A DNA stretch of 64,000 bases, taken from contig CASPWD010000001.1 of the NCBI GenBank assembly GCA_949425635.1, positions 124,001-188,000 on the forward strand, in the 5' to 3' direction. Positions within the stretch are counted from its first letter, which is position 1; each line of letters begins with the position of its first letter. The notes under the pieces are model-generated. The model was not told the DNA's origin. It saw only the letters and a program-made list of their open reading frames with translations, and did not search any database. Source of the stretch: an uncultured Bacilli bacterium. GTDB taxonomy: Bacteria; Bacillota_I; Bacilli_A; RF39; UBA660. Shown one piece after another: positions 16,728 through 24,841 of this stretch. The translations under genes were made by a program, and so were the position numbers.

Positions 16728-17619
16728 TTTATTTTCTACAGAAGAGTCTAGAAAAGAACAATTCCAAGAAAAAATTCAAGAAATTAATTTATTAGAAATA
16801 GACAGTTTTAAAAATCATCCATTTAAAGTATTAGAAAACGATGAATTATATAAGATGGTAGATAGTATTTCTGAAAAGGGAGTTCTTGTACCGGCTATTA
16901 TAAGACCTAAGCAAAATGGACGCTATGAAATGATTTCTGGTCATCGTAGAAAAAAAGCTTGTGAATTAGCAAATAAAGAAACTATTCCATGTATTGTAAG
17001 AGATTTTTCCGACGATGAAGCCACTATTGTAATGGTAGATAGTAATATTTACAGAGAAGAATTACTCCCTAGTGAGAAAGCCTTTGCATATAAAATGAAA
17101 CTAGAAGCGATATCTCATCAAGGGAAAAATACTTCTCGACAAGTTGGCGAGAAGTTTCTTAGTGCAGAATTAATAGGTAAAGAACAAGGGGATAGCGCCA
17201 GACAAGTTCAAAGATTTATACGACTAACAAATTTAATTCCAGAGTTATTAGAACTTGTAGATAAAAAAACTATAGCTTTTAATCCAGCAGTTGAATTGTC
17301 ATATCTTAAGAATGAAGAACAAGAATATTTGTTAGATTTCATTCAATATTATGATTCTACTCCTTCGCATGCTCAAACAATTAGGCTAAAAGAATTGAGT
17401 CAGAAAGGTAGTTTAAATTCTGATATTATCGAAGATATTATGAGTGAAGAGAAAGCTAATCAAGTGTCAAAGATAAAGTTTGATGAGAAGAGGTTAAAAA
17501 GTGTACTCCCTAAAAACATTGCTGTGGACAAGGTTGAGGATTATGTTGTAAGGGCAATTGACTTTTATACTAAGCATATGTATACACAAAAGCAAAAAAA
17601 CGTTGATAATGAAAGATAG
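16681..17619 (+). CDS. parB: ParB/Noc family partition DNA-binding protein
   Basis: A 312-aa protein preceded by AAAGGAGGTTTTAT. It has the N-terminal ParB/Srx CTPase region (IRPKQNGRYEMISGHRRKKA, residues about 75-95, containing the GHRR motif) and a central helix-turn-helix segment (EQGDSARQVQRFIRLTNLIPEL order). It acts with ParA. The cognate centromere-like site was not identified. Confidence 0.9.
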   Translation: MATKKKLKMNLPSVDDLFSTEESRKEQFQEKIQEINLLEIDSFKNHPFKVLENDELYKMVDSISEKGVLVPAIIRPKQNGRYEMISGHRRKKACELANKETIPCIVRDFSDDEATIVMVDSNIYREELLPSEKAFAYKMKLEAISHQGKNTSRQVGEKFLSAELIGKEQGDSARQVQRFIRLTNLIPELLELVDKKTIAFNPAVELSYLKNEEQEYLLDFIQYYDSTPSHAQTIRLKELSQKGSLNSDIIEDIMSEEKANQVSKIKFDEKRLKSVLPKNIAVDKVEDYVVRAIDFYTKHMYTQKQKNVDNER

Positions 17620-17766
17620 GGAGTATCTTTTCCCTCTTTCCCTCCTTACAATCCTCCCTTATATACTAACTATTTATTTACTAACTGAAATAATATTATA
17701 TAATAAGTATAAGAATGATATTGTTGATAACTTGTGTTATAGTCACTAGTAAATGAGGAGGTAGTT

Positions 17767-18360
17767 ATGAATAATTTTAAAAGAGTTTTAGTTTTTGCAT
17801 TAATTATTTTGTTTGTCATACTAGGATTTGTTTTTGTACAACAAAAAATAAATTTATATGTTGATAATAATACAGTTGTTAACAACGATAATAATGCAAA
17901 TGACGAAAATCAACTTGAAGAATTAGAACAAGAAGAAAATACTATTGAAGAGGATGAACCACCAGTAGAAGAAACAAATAAAGAGGAACAGGTTAATGAA
18001 CCACCGCAACAAAGTAATAAAAATAACACTACAACAAATAATAAAACTCAGAATAATTCCAATAATAAACCAACAACCAACAATAACTCATCAGTTACTG
18101 AGAAACCCAAAAAAGAAGAAGTTACTACTCCACCAGTAATAAAAAAAGAAATTTGGGATGAGCTTGGAATTACTGAATATGAATATTATCATTCACCAAT
18201 GATTAGTGGGCAAAAAGTAACACATAGTGATATGAAGTCATGTCAAACAGAAGGAGATTCTAAGATAAATAATTCATCTAGTGGGTATTCCCAATATTGG
18301 TGTATGGAAGTTAATAGTTATTCTGGTGATCGTTTAGGTTATATGTTGCAATTAAGTTAA
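17767..18360 (+). CDS. membrane-anchored protein with Asn-rich stalk (197 aa)
   Basis: The start follows AGGAGGTAGTT. Residues 7-27 form a single transmembrane segment (VLVFALIILFVILGFVFVQQ). Residues 40-120 are acidic then Asn/Thr/Lys-rich low complexity. A compact C-terminal domain of about 70 residues has two Cys (MKSCQTEGDSK, QYWCMEVNSYSG) that could form a disulfide outside the cell. Placed between parB and the adhesin-sortase pair. I know no family for it; a surface-exposed element protein is inferred. Confidence 0.65.
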   Translation: MNNFKRVLVFALIILFVILGFVFVQQKINLYVDNNTVVNNDNNANDENQLEELEQEENTIEEDEPPVEETNKEEQVNEPPQQSNKNNTTTNNKTQNNSNNKPTTNNNSSVTEKPKKEEVTTPPVIKKEIWDELGITEYEYYHSPMISGQKVTHSDMKSCQTEGDSKINNSSSGYSQYWCMEVNSYSGDRLGYMLQLS

Positions 18361-18380
18361 GTCCTTTATGGGCTTTTTTT
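18358..18380 (+). terminator. terminator after the Asn-rich membrane protein gene
   Basis: AAGTCC pairs with GGGCTT (one G-T) around a short loop and is followed by T tract. Confidence 0.6.
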
Positions 18381-18415
18381 AATGATTAAATGAAAGATAG
18401 GAGATTGAAAATGAG

Positions 18416-21184
18416 ATGAAAATAAAAAAGTATTTAAGTAGAGCTATAGTATTTCTATTAGCCCTATTTTTTTGTGGAAACACAAATGTAAATGCAGAAA
18501 AATATGATGGTAAAATATTACCTTCTGAATACATTAATGGCGTTTACATTATGAAGGAAAAAGCAAATTCTACACAAAAAAGTTATTTAACTGCACAAAT
18601 TATAAGAAGAAGTACAGATAACAAATTTGTTTATTGCGTTGAACCATTTGTAACAGTAGATAGTACTAAAGGCTATGATGTTACTGTTCAAGATTATTTA
18701 GAAATCTTGAAATTAACTAATGAACAATGGAAAAAATTATCCTTATATGCTTACTATGGTTATGGCTATGGTAATCATACAGAAGATAAGTGGTGGGCTG
18801 TTACACAAATCTTGATTTGGAGAACTGTAGATCCAAATTCAAAGTTTTATTTTACTAAAACATTAAATGGTACTAAAGATGATAATAAATTTGCTAATGA
18901 AATTGCCGAACTTGAAAAACTTGTTAGTGAACATAATATTCAACCAAGTATAAATATTAAGACTAATATGAATATTGGAGAATCAATAACAGTAACAGAT
19001 AGTAATAATGTATTAAATAACTATACGATTACTAGTTCAGATAAGGTTTCTGTAAGCAAGAATAATAATCAACTAACAATTAAAGCTAATAAGATTGGTA
19101 AAGCTTCTTTGCAATTAGAAAAGAAATCAAAACTTTATGATACTGAGCCAATGCTTTACTATGCTGATGCTTCACAAAATGTTATATCTGTAGGCAACTA
19201 TGATCCCATTGTATTGAAATTTGATTTTAATATATCAGGTGGAAAGATAAAACTTAATAAAGTTGATGCTGATACAAAAGAAAATATTCCTCAAGGTGAA
19301 AGCCTATTGTCTGGAGCGGTTTATGGATTATATGATAGTAGTGGTAAACTAATTCAAAAGTTATATACTTCAAGTGATGGCACAGCAGAAAGTGATATTT
19401 TGTCATTAGGTAAATATACAATTCGAGAACTAGAAGCCCCTAAAGGCTATTGTTTGGATACAAATATATATGAAGTAGAAATAACCGATAATAGTTTGAA
19501 TGTAGAAGTTAATCTTTATGAAGAAGTTATAAAAAGGCCAATTCAAATTCATAAATATTATGCAAATAAGACAACTGGAATTTTAATACCAGAACAAGAC
19601 ATTATATTTCAAATATTTGATAAAAATGATGTTTTAGTTAAGCAAGTTATAACAGATCCAGATGGTATTGCTACTTTCGAGTTACCTTATGGCACTTATA
19701 AAGGTAAACAATTAACGACTACTCCAGGTTATGAAAAAGTACAAGATTTTGATTTGGTTATAAATGAAAATTCGCCAGAACTTATTCATTTATCTTTTAC
19801 AAATCATCCAATATCTACAAGGATAAAAATAACCAAGAAGGATTCAGCTAGTAAGAAATCGATATTATTCGCAGGTACAACTTTTAAGATAAAAGATTTA
19901 GATAGTGATTTATATGTATGTCAAAAAGTAAGTTATCCTAAGCAAGAAAGTATTTGCGAATATAAAACTAATGAAAATGGCGAATTAATAACTCCAGAAC
20001 CATTAGTAACTGGTAATTATCAAATAGAAGAAATAATAGCACCTACAGGTTATTTATTAAACAAAGAAGTATTATCTTTTAGAATAGATGATGAAAGCAA
20101 TATTATTATAGATAATGATTATGGTAATTATATTGAATTAGATTTTTATGACACAGTTATTAAAGGTGAAATATCTGTAGAAAAAACTGGAGAATTACTA
20201 ATACCTAAAGATAATGGTTTTACTTATGATGAAATTAAATTATCTAAAGTCGAATTTAATTTATATGCTGATGAAGATATAATAACTCTAGATGGTGTTA
20301 TTCACTATAAAAAAGGTGAATTGGTGTCTTCAGCAATTACTAGTAGTAAAGGTATTGCTACTTTTACTGATTTGTATTTAGGTAAATACATTATAAAAGA
20401 AATTAAAACTTTAGATAAATATATCTTAGATGAAAAAGAGCATAAGTTAGAACTAACAGCTAAGAACAATAATGTTTCTATAGTTTCGAAAAAAATCAAA
20501 TTAAATAATGAGTTAAAAAAAGGTACTTTAATATTTACGAAAAAAGATTTAGTAAATGGAGATGCTATTCCTGATACACAAATCGAAGTATATACAGATA
20601 GTGATGACTTAATTTATAGTGGAATTACTGATGAAGAAGGAAATATAGAAATAACGGATCTATCTGTAGGAAGATATTATATCGTAGAAAAAGCACCCGC
20701 TACAGGTTATGTAATTACTGATGAGAAAGTCTTTTTTGAAATAAAAGAAGATGGGGAGATAGTTAAAGCTGAAATGTCTAATAAGCCTATTACTTCATCA
20801 TTAGAGTTTACCAAAGTTGACTTTTCTACAAGTGATCCTTTACCTAATACTCTTATTGAAATCTATAAAGATGATGATACATTAGTCTTTAGTGGTTATA
20901 CTAATGAAGAAGGTAAAATAGTAATTGATGAATTAAGATATGGTCGTTACTATATCTTAGAAAAAGCAGCTCCTGATGGTTATGAAATCAATGCAGATAA
21001 AATGTATTTTGAAGTCTTACAAGATGGCGAGATAGTTAAAGCTACTATGAAAGATGAAAAAATAAAAGTTGATGTTCCTGATACTTATGCTTTACCTGAT
21101 TATAGTTTAGAGATTATATGTGGAATACTATTATTCCTAGGGTTAGGTGGTTTGTTTTATGTTAGTAAAAGAAAGAAAAAATAA
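18416..21184 (+). CDS. thioester-domain and Cna-B (SpaA-type) repeat surface adhesin
   Basis: 922 aa with an N-terminal signal peptide (AIVFLLALFFCGNTNVNA). A thioester domain follows: Cys in FVYCVEPF near residue 75 and Gln in WWAVTQILIW near 125 are the expected Cys-Gln pair for covalent host attachment. At least five Cna-B/SpaA domains follow, each with the catalytic-Glu strand (YTIRELEAPKGY, YQIEEIIAPTGY, YIIKEIKTLDKY, YYIVEKAPATGY, YYILEKAAPDGY) needed for internal isopeptide bonds. The C-terminus has VDVPDTYALPDYS, a hydrophobic segment and KRKKK, a sorting signal with VPDTY in place of LPXTG. The sortase gene overlaps its end. Tn1549-like elements often carry such adhesins, which may aid mating contact. 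Confidence 0.9.
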   Translation: MKIKKYLSRAIVFLLALFFCGNTNVNAEKYDGKILPSEYINGVYIMKEKANSTQKSYLTAQIIRRSTDNKFVYCVEPFVTVDSTKGYDVTVQDYLEILKLTNEQWKKLSLYAYYGYGYGNHTEDKWWAVTQILIWRTVDPNSKFYFTKTLNGTKDDNKFANEIAELEKLVSEHNIQPSINIKTNMNIGESITVTDSNNVLNNYTITSSDKVSVSKNNNQLTIKANKIGKASLQLEKKSKLYDTEPMLYYADASQNVISVGNYDPIVLKFDFNISGGKIKLNKVDADTKENIPQGESLLSGAVYGLYDSSGKLIQKLYTSSDGTAESDILSLGKYTIRELEAPKGYCLDTNIYEVEITDNSLNVEVNLYEEVIKRPIQIHKYYANKTTGILIPEQDIIFQIFDKNDVLVKQVITDPDGIATFELPYGTYKGKQLTTTPGYEKVQDFDLVINENSPELIHLSFTNHPISTRIKITKKDSASKKSILFAGTTFKIKDLDSDLYVCQKVSYPKQESICEYKTNENGELITPEPLVTGNYQIEEIIAPTGYLLNKEVLSFRIDDESNIIIDNDYGNYIELDFYDTVIKGEISVEKTGELLIPKDNGFTYDEIKLSKVEFNLYADEDIITLDGVIHYKKGELVSSAITSSKGIATFTDLYLGKYIIKEIKTLDKYILDEKEHKLELTAKNNNVSIVSKKIKLNNELKKGTLIFTKKDLVNGDAIPDTQIEVYTDSDDLIYSGITDEEGNIEITDLSVGRYYIVEKAPATGYVITDEKVFFEIKEDGEIVKAEMSNKPITSSLEFTKVDFSTSDPLPNTLIEIYKDDDTLVFSGYTNEEGKIVIDELRYGRYYILEKAAPDGYEINADKMYFEVLQDGEIVKATMKDEKIKVDVPDTYALPDYSLEIICGILLFLGLGGLFYVSKRKKK

Positions 21185-21788
21185 GAAAAGAAGATTTAAG
21201 AGTTCAGTTATTATAACTAGCTCTTTTCTTTTGATTCTTATAAATGTAACAATTCCTTTAGTAAAGTATTACTCAATTTATGAGTTGAAGCATCAAGAAG
21301 AAATAAAAGTTGATTACTTCATAGATAATATGAAGAGTAATGAAGATATAAATATAGATTCACAAGATGCCAATAAAGAAAAAGTTATTACATCTTCAGA
21401 AAATTATTCTATGGTCTTAGAAATACCAACGATTAATTTAAGAAAAGGTATTTATAATAAAGAATCAATTGAAAATAATATCGAAAAGAACGTAACAATT
21501 TTAAGTGACTCTGATTTACCAAGCAATGAAAATGGTAATGTCATTCTTGTGGCTCATAGTGGTAATGGCTATAAAGCCTTTTTTAATGATTTAATTAAAT
21601 TGAAAATAAATGACTTTGCTTATCTTTACTTTGAAGGAAGTCGCTTTTCATATAAATTGGTTAATACTTACGAAGTAGAAAAAACTGGTGAAGTTAATAT
21701 AAAGCGAAATTTCCGAAAAAACACATTAACTTTAATAACATGCAAAAAAAATGAGAATAAGCAATTAGTATTTATCTTTGAACAATAA
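21159..21788 (+). CDS. sortase for the element adhesin, catalytic Arg apparently missing
   Basis: Start ATG 21159 lies inside the end of the adhesin gene (overlap 26 bp). A GTG at 21147 is less likely. A membrane anchor sits near residues 15-35 (SVIITSSFLLILINVTIPLV). The sortase core has the His motif ILVAHSGNG and the Cys motif TLTLITCKKNENK. In typical sortases an Arg lies about eight residues after the Cys (HRLLV-type strand). Here the equivalent strand reads NKQLVFIF, with Gln or Lys and no Arg. At about 209 aa it is normal length, so the substitution is not truncation. Substrate is presumably the adjacent adhesin. Confidence 0.85.
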   Translation: MLVKERKNKKRRFKSSVIITSSFLLILINVTIPLVKYYSIYELKHQEEIKVDYFIDNMKSNEDINIDSQDANKEKVITSSENYSMVLEIPTINLRKGIYNKESIENNIEKNVTILSDSDLPSNENGNVILVAHSGNGYKAFFNDLIKLKINDFAYLYFEGSRFSYKLVNTYEVEKTGEVNIKRNFRKNTLTLITCKKNENKQLVFIFEQ

Positions 21789-21924
21789 TATAAAGGAGGT
21801 GATTATCAAAATCATAAAAAAATGTATGAGAATAAAAAGAGAAAAAGTAAAACAATGTTTTAACGAACAATATTAGGAGTAACTAATGTTGTTTTTATTT
21901 GGATTAAAGAAAGGTTGTGAAAAA

Positions 21925-22281
21925 ATGTTAAATCAAGTTGTTTTAGTAGGTCGACTAACTGATAACCTAAAAGTAGAAGAAACAGAAAATGGAAAGAAAG
22001 TTACTAATCTTACACTTGCAGTACAAAGAAGTTTTAAAAATGCTGACGGCGTATATGAAACAGATTTTATAAAATGTACGTTATGGAATGATGTTGCTGA
22101 AAGCACAAGTAAATATTGCAAAAAAGAAGATATCATTGGAATTAAAGGTAGATTACAAATGAATTCTTTTGAAGACAAAAACGGAAATAAAAGAGTATCT
22201 GTACAAGTTGTAGCCGAAAAAGTAACATTCTTATCTTCTAAAGCATTAGACCAAGAAAAAGATAATCAAGAAGAAAGATAA
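21925..22281 (+). CDS. ssb: single-stranded DNA-binding protein
   Basis: A 118-aa OB-fold protein starting MLNQVVLVGRLTDNL, with NLTLAVQRSFK and DFIKCTLWNDVAE. The ATG at 21925 matches the family start. An in-frame ATG at 21886 has the better ribosome site (AGGAGTAACTA) and would add 13 residues, so a short leader is possible. The acidic tail is brief (KDNQEER). It probably protects single strands during conjugative transfer. Confidence 0.92.
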   Translation: MLNQVVLVGRLTDNLKVEETENGKKVTNLTLAVQRSFKNADGVYETDFIKCTLWNDVAESTSKYCKKEDIIGIKGRLQMNSFEDKNGNKRVSVQVVAEKVTFLSSKALDQEKDNQEER

Positions 22282-22288
22282 TAATGAT

Positions 22289-23263
22289 ATGGTATATTAT
22301 TCAAAAGCAATAATTAGTAAAGTTAAACAAATAGACTTATTAACTTATTTAAAAATATACGAACCAACCGAATTGATATGTATTAATAAAGACAATTATT
22401 GTACTAAAACTCATGATAGTCTAAAAATTTCTAATGGAATGTGGTATTGGTTTTCAAGAGGAATTGGAAGTAATAATGCATTAGATTATTTAGTTAAAGT
22501 TAGAAATTTTAACTTTATTGAAGCAGTTGGTATATTAAATAATTGCCTAAAAGCAAATAAGATATTAAGTTGTGATAATATTCAGAAAGAAAAAAATACA
22601 AAACTTATACTTCCAGATAAAGATGATAACAATAATAAAATTATTGATTATTTAGTTAATCGGGGCATAGATAAAGAAATTATAGATGATTGTATAAGTA
22701 AAAATTTAATATACCAAACAAAAGATAAACATAATATTGTTTTTGTTGGTTTTGATAAGAACAATGTTGCAAGATATGGATTTGAAAGAGGCACAAATTT
22801 AAGTCGCTATATGCATGATTTATCTGGAAGTCATAAAGCATTTTCTTTCAGATTAAAATCAAACCAATTTAATGATAACATTCATATTTTTGAAAGCTCT
22901 ATAGATTTATTATCTTATGCTACTTTATTAAAAATAAATAATGTTGATTGGAAAAGTGAAAATTACTTATCTTTAGGAGGCGTTTATCAACCTCCTAAGG
23001 ATATTGTCAATGGTAAAGTGCCAATATCTTTATTGTATTATTTAAACCAAAATCCTAACACTAAAAAAATAATATTGCATTTAGATAATGATAAAGCCGG
23101 AAGAATGTCCACTAAAATATTAATTAATAGTTTGTCTTCTAAATATGAAGTTGTTGATGAACCTTCTCATTATGGAAAAGATATCAATGATTTTTTGCTT
23201 TTTATAAATGGAATGGAAATAAATAATAGATGTAACATTAAAGAAAAATTTTCAGATAGGTAG
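22289..23263 (+). CDS. TOPRIM-domain primase-like protein (DUF3991/Toprim type)
   Basis: 324 aa. The N-terminal part has a CHC2-like region with degenerate Cys (NKDNYCTKTHDSLKISNGMW, then RGIGSNNALDYL). The C-terminal half has the TOPRIM signature: Glu in IHIFESSIDLLSY and the DxD in IILHLDNDKAGR. This is the DUF3991/Toprim arrangement found in conjugative elements and plasmids, linked to priming or DNA processing. It follows ssb by 7 nt. Confidence 0.82.
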   Translation: MVYYSKAIISKVKQIDLLTYLKIYEPTELICINKDNYCTKTHDSLKISNGMWYWFSRGIGSNNALDYLVKVRNFNFIEAVGILNNCLKANKILSCDNIQKEKNTKLILPDKDDNNNKIIDYLVNRGIDKEIIDDCISKNLIYQTKDKHNIVFVGFDKNNVARYGFERGTNLSRYMHDLSGSHKAFSFRLKSNQFNDNIHIFESSIDLLSYATLLKINNVDWKSENYLSLGGVYQPPKDIVNGKVPISLLYYLNQNPNTKKIILHLDNDKAGRMSTKILINSLSSKYEVVDEPSHYGKDINDFLLFINGMEINNRCNIKEKFSDR

Positions 23264-23298
23264 GAAGTAATTGTTAAATTACTGTACTAGCAAGCACT

Positions 23299-23351
23299 GA
23301 ATTTGTACTCCTCGAACAAATTCTACAATAAATGGGGAAACCCCAATCCCC
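23299..23351 (+). other. candidate oriT
   Basis: Between the TOPRIM gene and the mobC operon lie an 8-bp inverted repeat (GAATTTGT at 23299, ACAAATTC at 23316, spacer actcctcga) and then GGGGAAACCCC (23334-23344) with a second CCCC at 23348. A non-coding stretch with stacked inverted repeats directly upstream of mobC and relaxase is the usual place for oriT. The nick site is not identified. Confidence 0.5.
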
Positions 23352-23388
23352 TATTTTAAAAAAAATATAATATGAAAGGATGATATAA

Positions 23389-23544
23389 ATGGGAGAATTA
23401 TTATTTTTTATAATTGGACTTGTAATAGGTGGATTAACAATGACAGTTGTTATGTGTTTTTTACAAGTTAATAGAATAAACGATTTAGAAGGAGAAATCT
23501 TTTTATTACAAAATAGATTGTCTGAGGTTTATTATGAGGACTAG
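23389..23544 (+). CDS. small membrane protein (51 aa), DUF3789-like
   Basis: ATG 23389 follows GAAAGGATGATATAA. The product is one transmembrane helix (LLFFIIGLVIGGLTMTVVMC) then a short helical tail ending VYYED. The Gly-Gly and MC-x-x-x-x-NR pattern resembles DUF3789 proteins seen beside mobC in Tn1549-like elements. It overlaps mobC by 11 bp. Confidence 0.65.
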   Translation: MGELLFFIIGLVIGGLTMTVVMCFLQVNRINDLEGEIFLLQNRLSEVYYED

Positions 23545-23848
23545 GAATATAAAAAAGCAAGTATGGTTAAATAAGGAAGAAGCAACTTTACTGAAGAAAA
23601 AATCAAAAAAAGTTGGAACAAATGAATCTGAATTAATAAGAAGATTGATTACAGATAGTATTATTAAAGAGAAGCCTGATGATAGATTCTATGATAGTAT
23701 GAAAGAGTTAAGAGCTATTGGCAATAATTTAAACCAAATAGCTAGAAGACTTAATTATAATGGGAAATTTAACGATTCTTTTTATAAAGAAGAAGTCAGC
23801 AAATTAAATGATTTTATATTAAATATTAAAAAAGAATTTTTAATTTAA
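23534..23848 (+). CDS. mobC: MobC-like relaxosome accessory protein
   Basis: 104 aa with an N-terminal ribbon-helix-helix-like part (KKQVWLNKEEATLLKKKSKK, TNESELIRRLI) and the MobC segment KELRAIGNNLNQIARRLNYN. MobC binds oriT and assists the relaxase. The relaxase gene normally follows directly; here a protease gene intervenes. Confidence 0.88.
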   Translation: MRTRNIKKQVWLNKEEATLLKKKSKKVGTNESELIRRLITDSIIKEKPDDRFYDSMKELRAIGNNLNQIARRLNYNGKFNDSFYKEEVSKLNDFILNIKKEFLI

Positions 23849-23856
23849 AATAGTGA

Positions 23857-23880
23857 TATAATATATATTAATTTTGGAGG
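23857..23880 (+). promoter_or_regulatory. own promoter and ribosome site of the protease cargo gene
   Basis: TATAAT (23857-23862) continues into ATATATTAATTTTGGAGGAATAAT before the ATG. The same TATAATATAT and GGAGGAATAAT pairing precedes the cargo gene at 31412 and its upstream relic, suggesting cargo cassettes that bring their own expression signals. Confidence 0.5.
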
Positions 23881-23887
23881 AATAATA

Positions 23888-24670
23888 ATGGTGGTAAACG
23901 AACATACAACAAAACCTATTTATATTGATATCTATTTTAATGAGACACATCTTGGATGTGCTACTGGATTTGAAGTTCAAAAAAATAATTGCAAATATTT
24001 AATTACTAATTGGCATGTTGTATCAGGAAGAAGTTTCATCGATAAAACTTGTGTGTCTAATACGGGAGCAATACCTAATCATTTAAAAATCAGGTATAGA
24101 AAATCTGAAGATACAGATTCAGATGAACTTGTTTGTGTAGAAAAAAATATAAACTTATATGATGATAATGAAAACAAATTATGGTATGAACATCCAACTT
24201 TTGGCTCTGATGTTGATGTTGTGGCTTTAAAGATTGAAGAAAATCCTTCAATTATGAGTTATAAAGAATGTTTTAATTATGAATCTAGTTATTCTTTAAA
24301 TGTTACAGAACAGGTATTTGTTTTAGGCTTTCCATTTGGTTATATTTTAAAAGAAAAAGAAAATCCTTATGCAGTATGGACATCTGGAACAGTAGCTACT
24401 GATCCTGTCTTAAATATCAACATTAACAATAAAGAAGTTCCTGCTTTTTTAATTGATAGTAAAACTAGACAAGGGCAATCAGGCTCTCCTGTTATATATT
24501 ATAGTCAAATTGGTTGGGATGCACATTATGAAGATGGTTTTGCAAATTGGGGTTCACCTTTTATGAAAGAAATTGGAATTTATAGTGGTAGGATTAATAA
24601 AGATAGTGATTTAGGTTATGTATGGAAGTGGTCAGTTATAAAAGAAATAATTGATAATATAAATTCATAG
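23888..24670 (+). CDS. trypsin-like serine protease, cargo between mobC and relaxase
   Basis: 260 aa with a full chymotrypsin-fold triad: His in LITNWHVVSG near residue 42, Asp in GSDVDVVALK near 117, Ser in RQGQSGSPVIY near 202. GFPFG and GTVATDPV fit the family. There is no signal peptide or transmembrane segment, so it should act in the cytosol. It has its own promoter and separates two genes that are normally adjacent. Cytosolic trypsin-like proteases carried on mobile DNA are often parts of defence or abortive systems, but no sensor partner is seen here. Function remains open. Confidence 0.82.
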   Translation: MVVNEHTTKPIYIDIYFNETHLGCATGFEVQKNNCKYLITNWHVVSGRSFIDKTCVSNTGAIPNHLKIRYRKSEDTDSDELVCVEKNINLYDDNENKLWYEHPTFGSDVDVVALKIEENPSIMSYKECFNYESSYSLNVTEQVFVLGFPFGYILKEKENPYAVWTSGTVATDPVLNININNKEVPAFLIDSKTRQGQSGSPVIYYSQIGWDAHYEDGFANWGSPFMKEIGIYSGRINKDSDLGYVWKWSVIKEIIDNINS

Positions 24671-24692
24671 CAAAATTACGGCTTATATATTA

Positions 24693-24779
24693 ATGAAAGT
24701 ATTTGAAAATAAAACTTATTTTAATAGCAGAGAAGAATTTGTGATTAGCAAGTTTTTAGAGATAGAAAAGAAAAAATGA
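24693..24779 (+). pseudogene. 28-codon coding fragment upstream of the relaxase
   Basis: ATG 24693 opens MKVFENKTYFNSREEFVISK and stops after 28 codons without a good ribosome site. It may be the remnant of another cargo gene left beside the protease insertion. The relaxase leader following it contains TCTTTTTTATTTGGAAGGAT, repeated exactly before the cargo gene at 30342. Confidence 0.35.
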
Positions 24780-24841
24780 TGATTATTTTAAAAAGCCTTT
24801 AGCTGTTTTAAGATAATCTTTTTTATTTGGAAGGATTTGAT

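Noticed and set aside
21797-21874. Perfect Shine-Dalgarno AAAGGAGGTGAT after the sortase gene as the start of a small gene
   Set aside because: No ATG, GTG or TTG lies at a suitable distance behind it. The nearest ATG gives only 13 codons.
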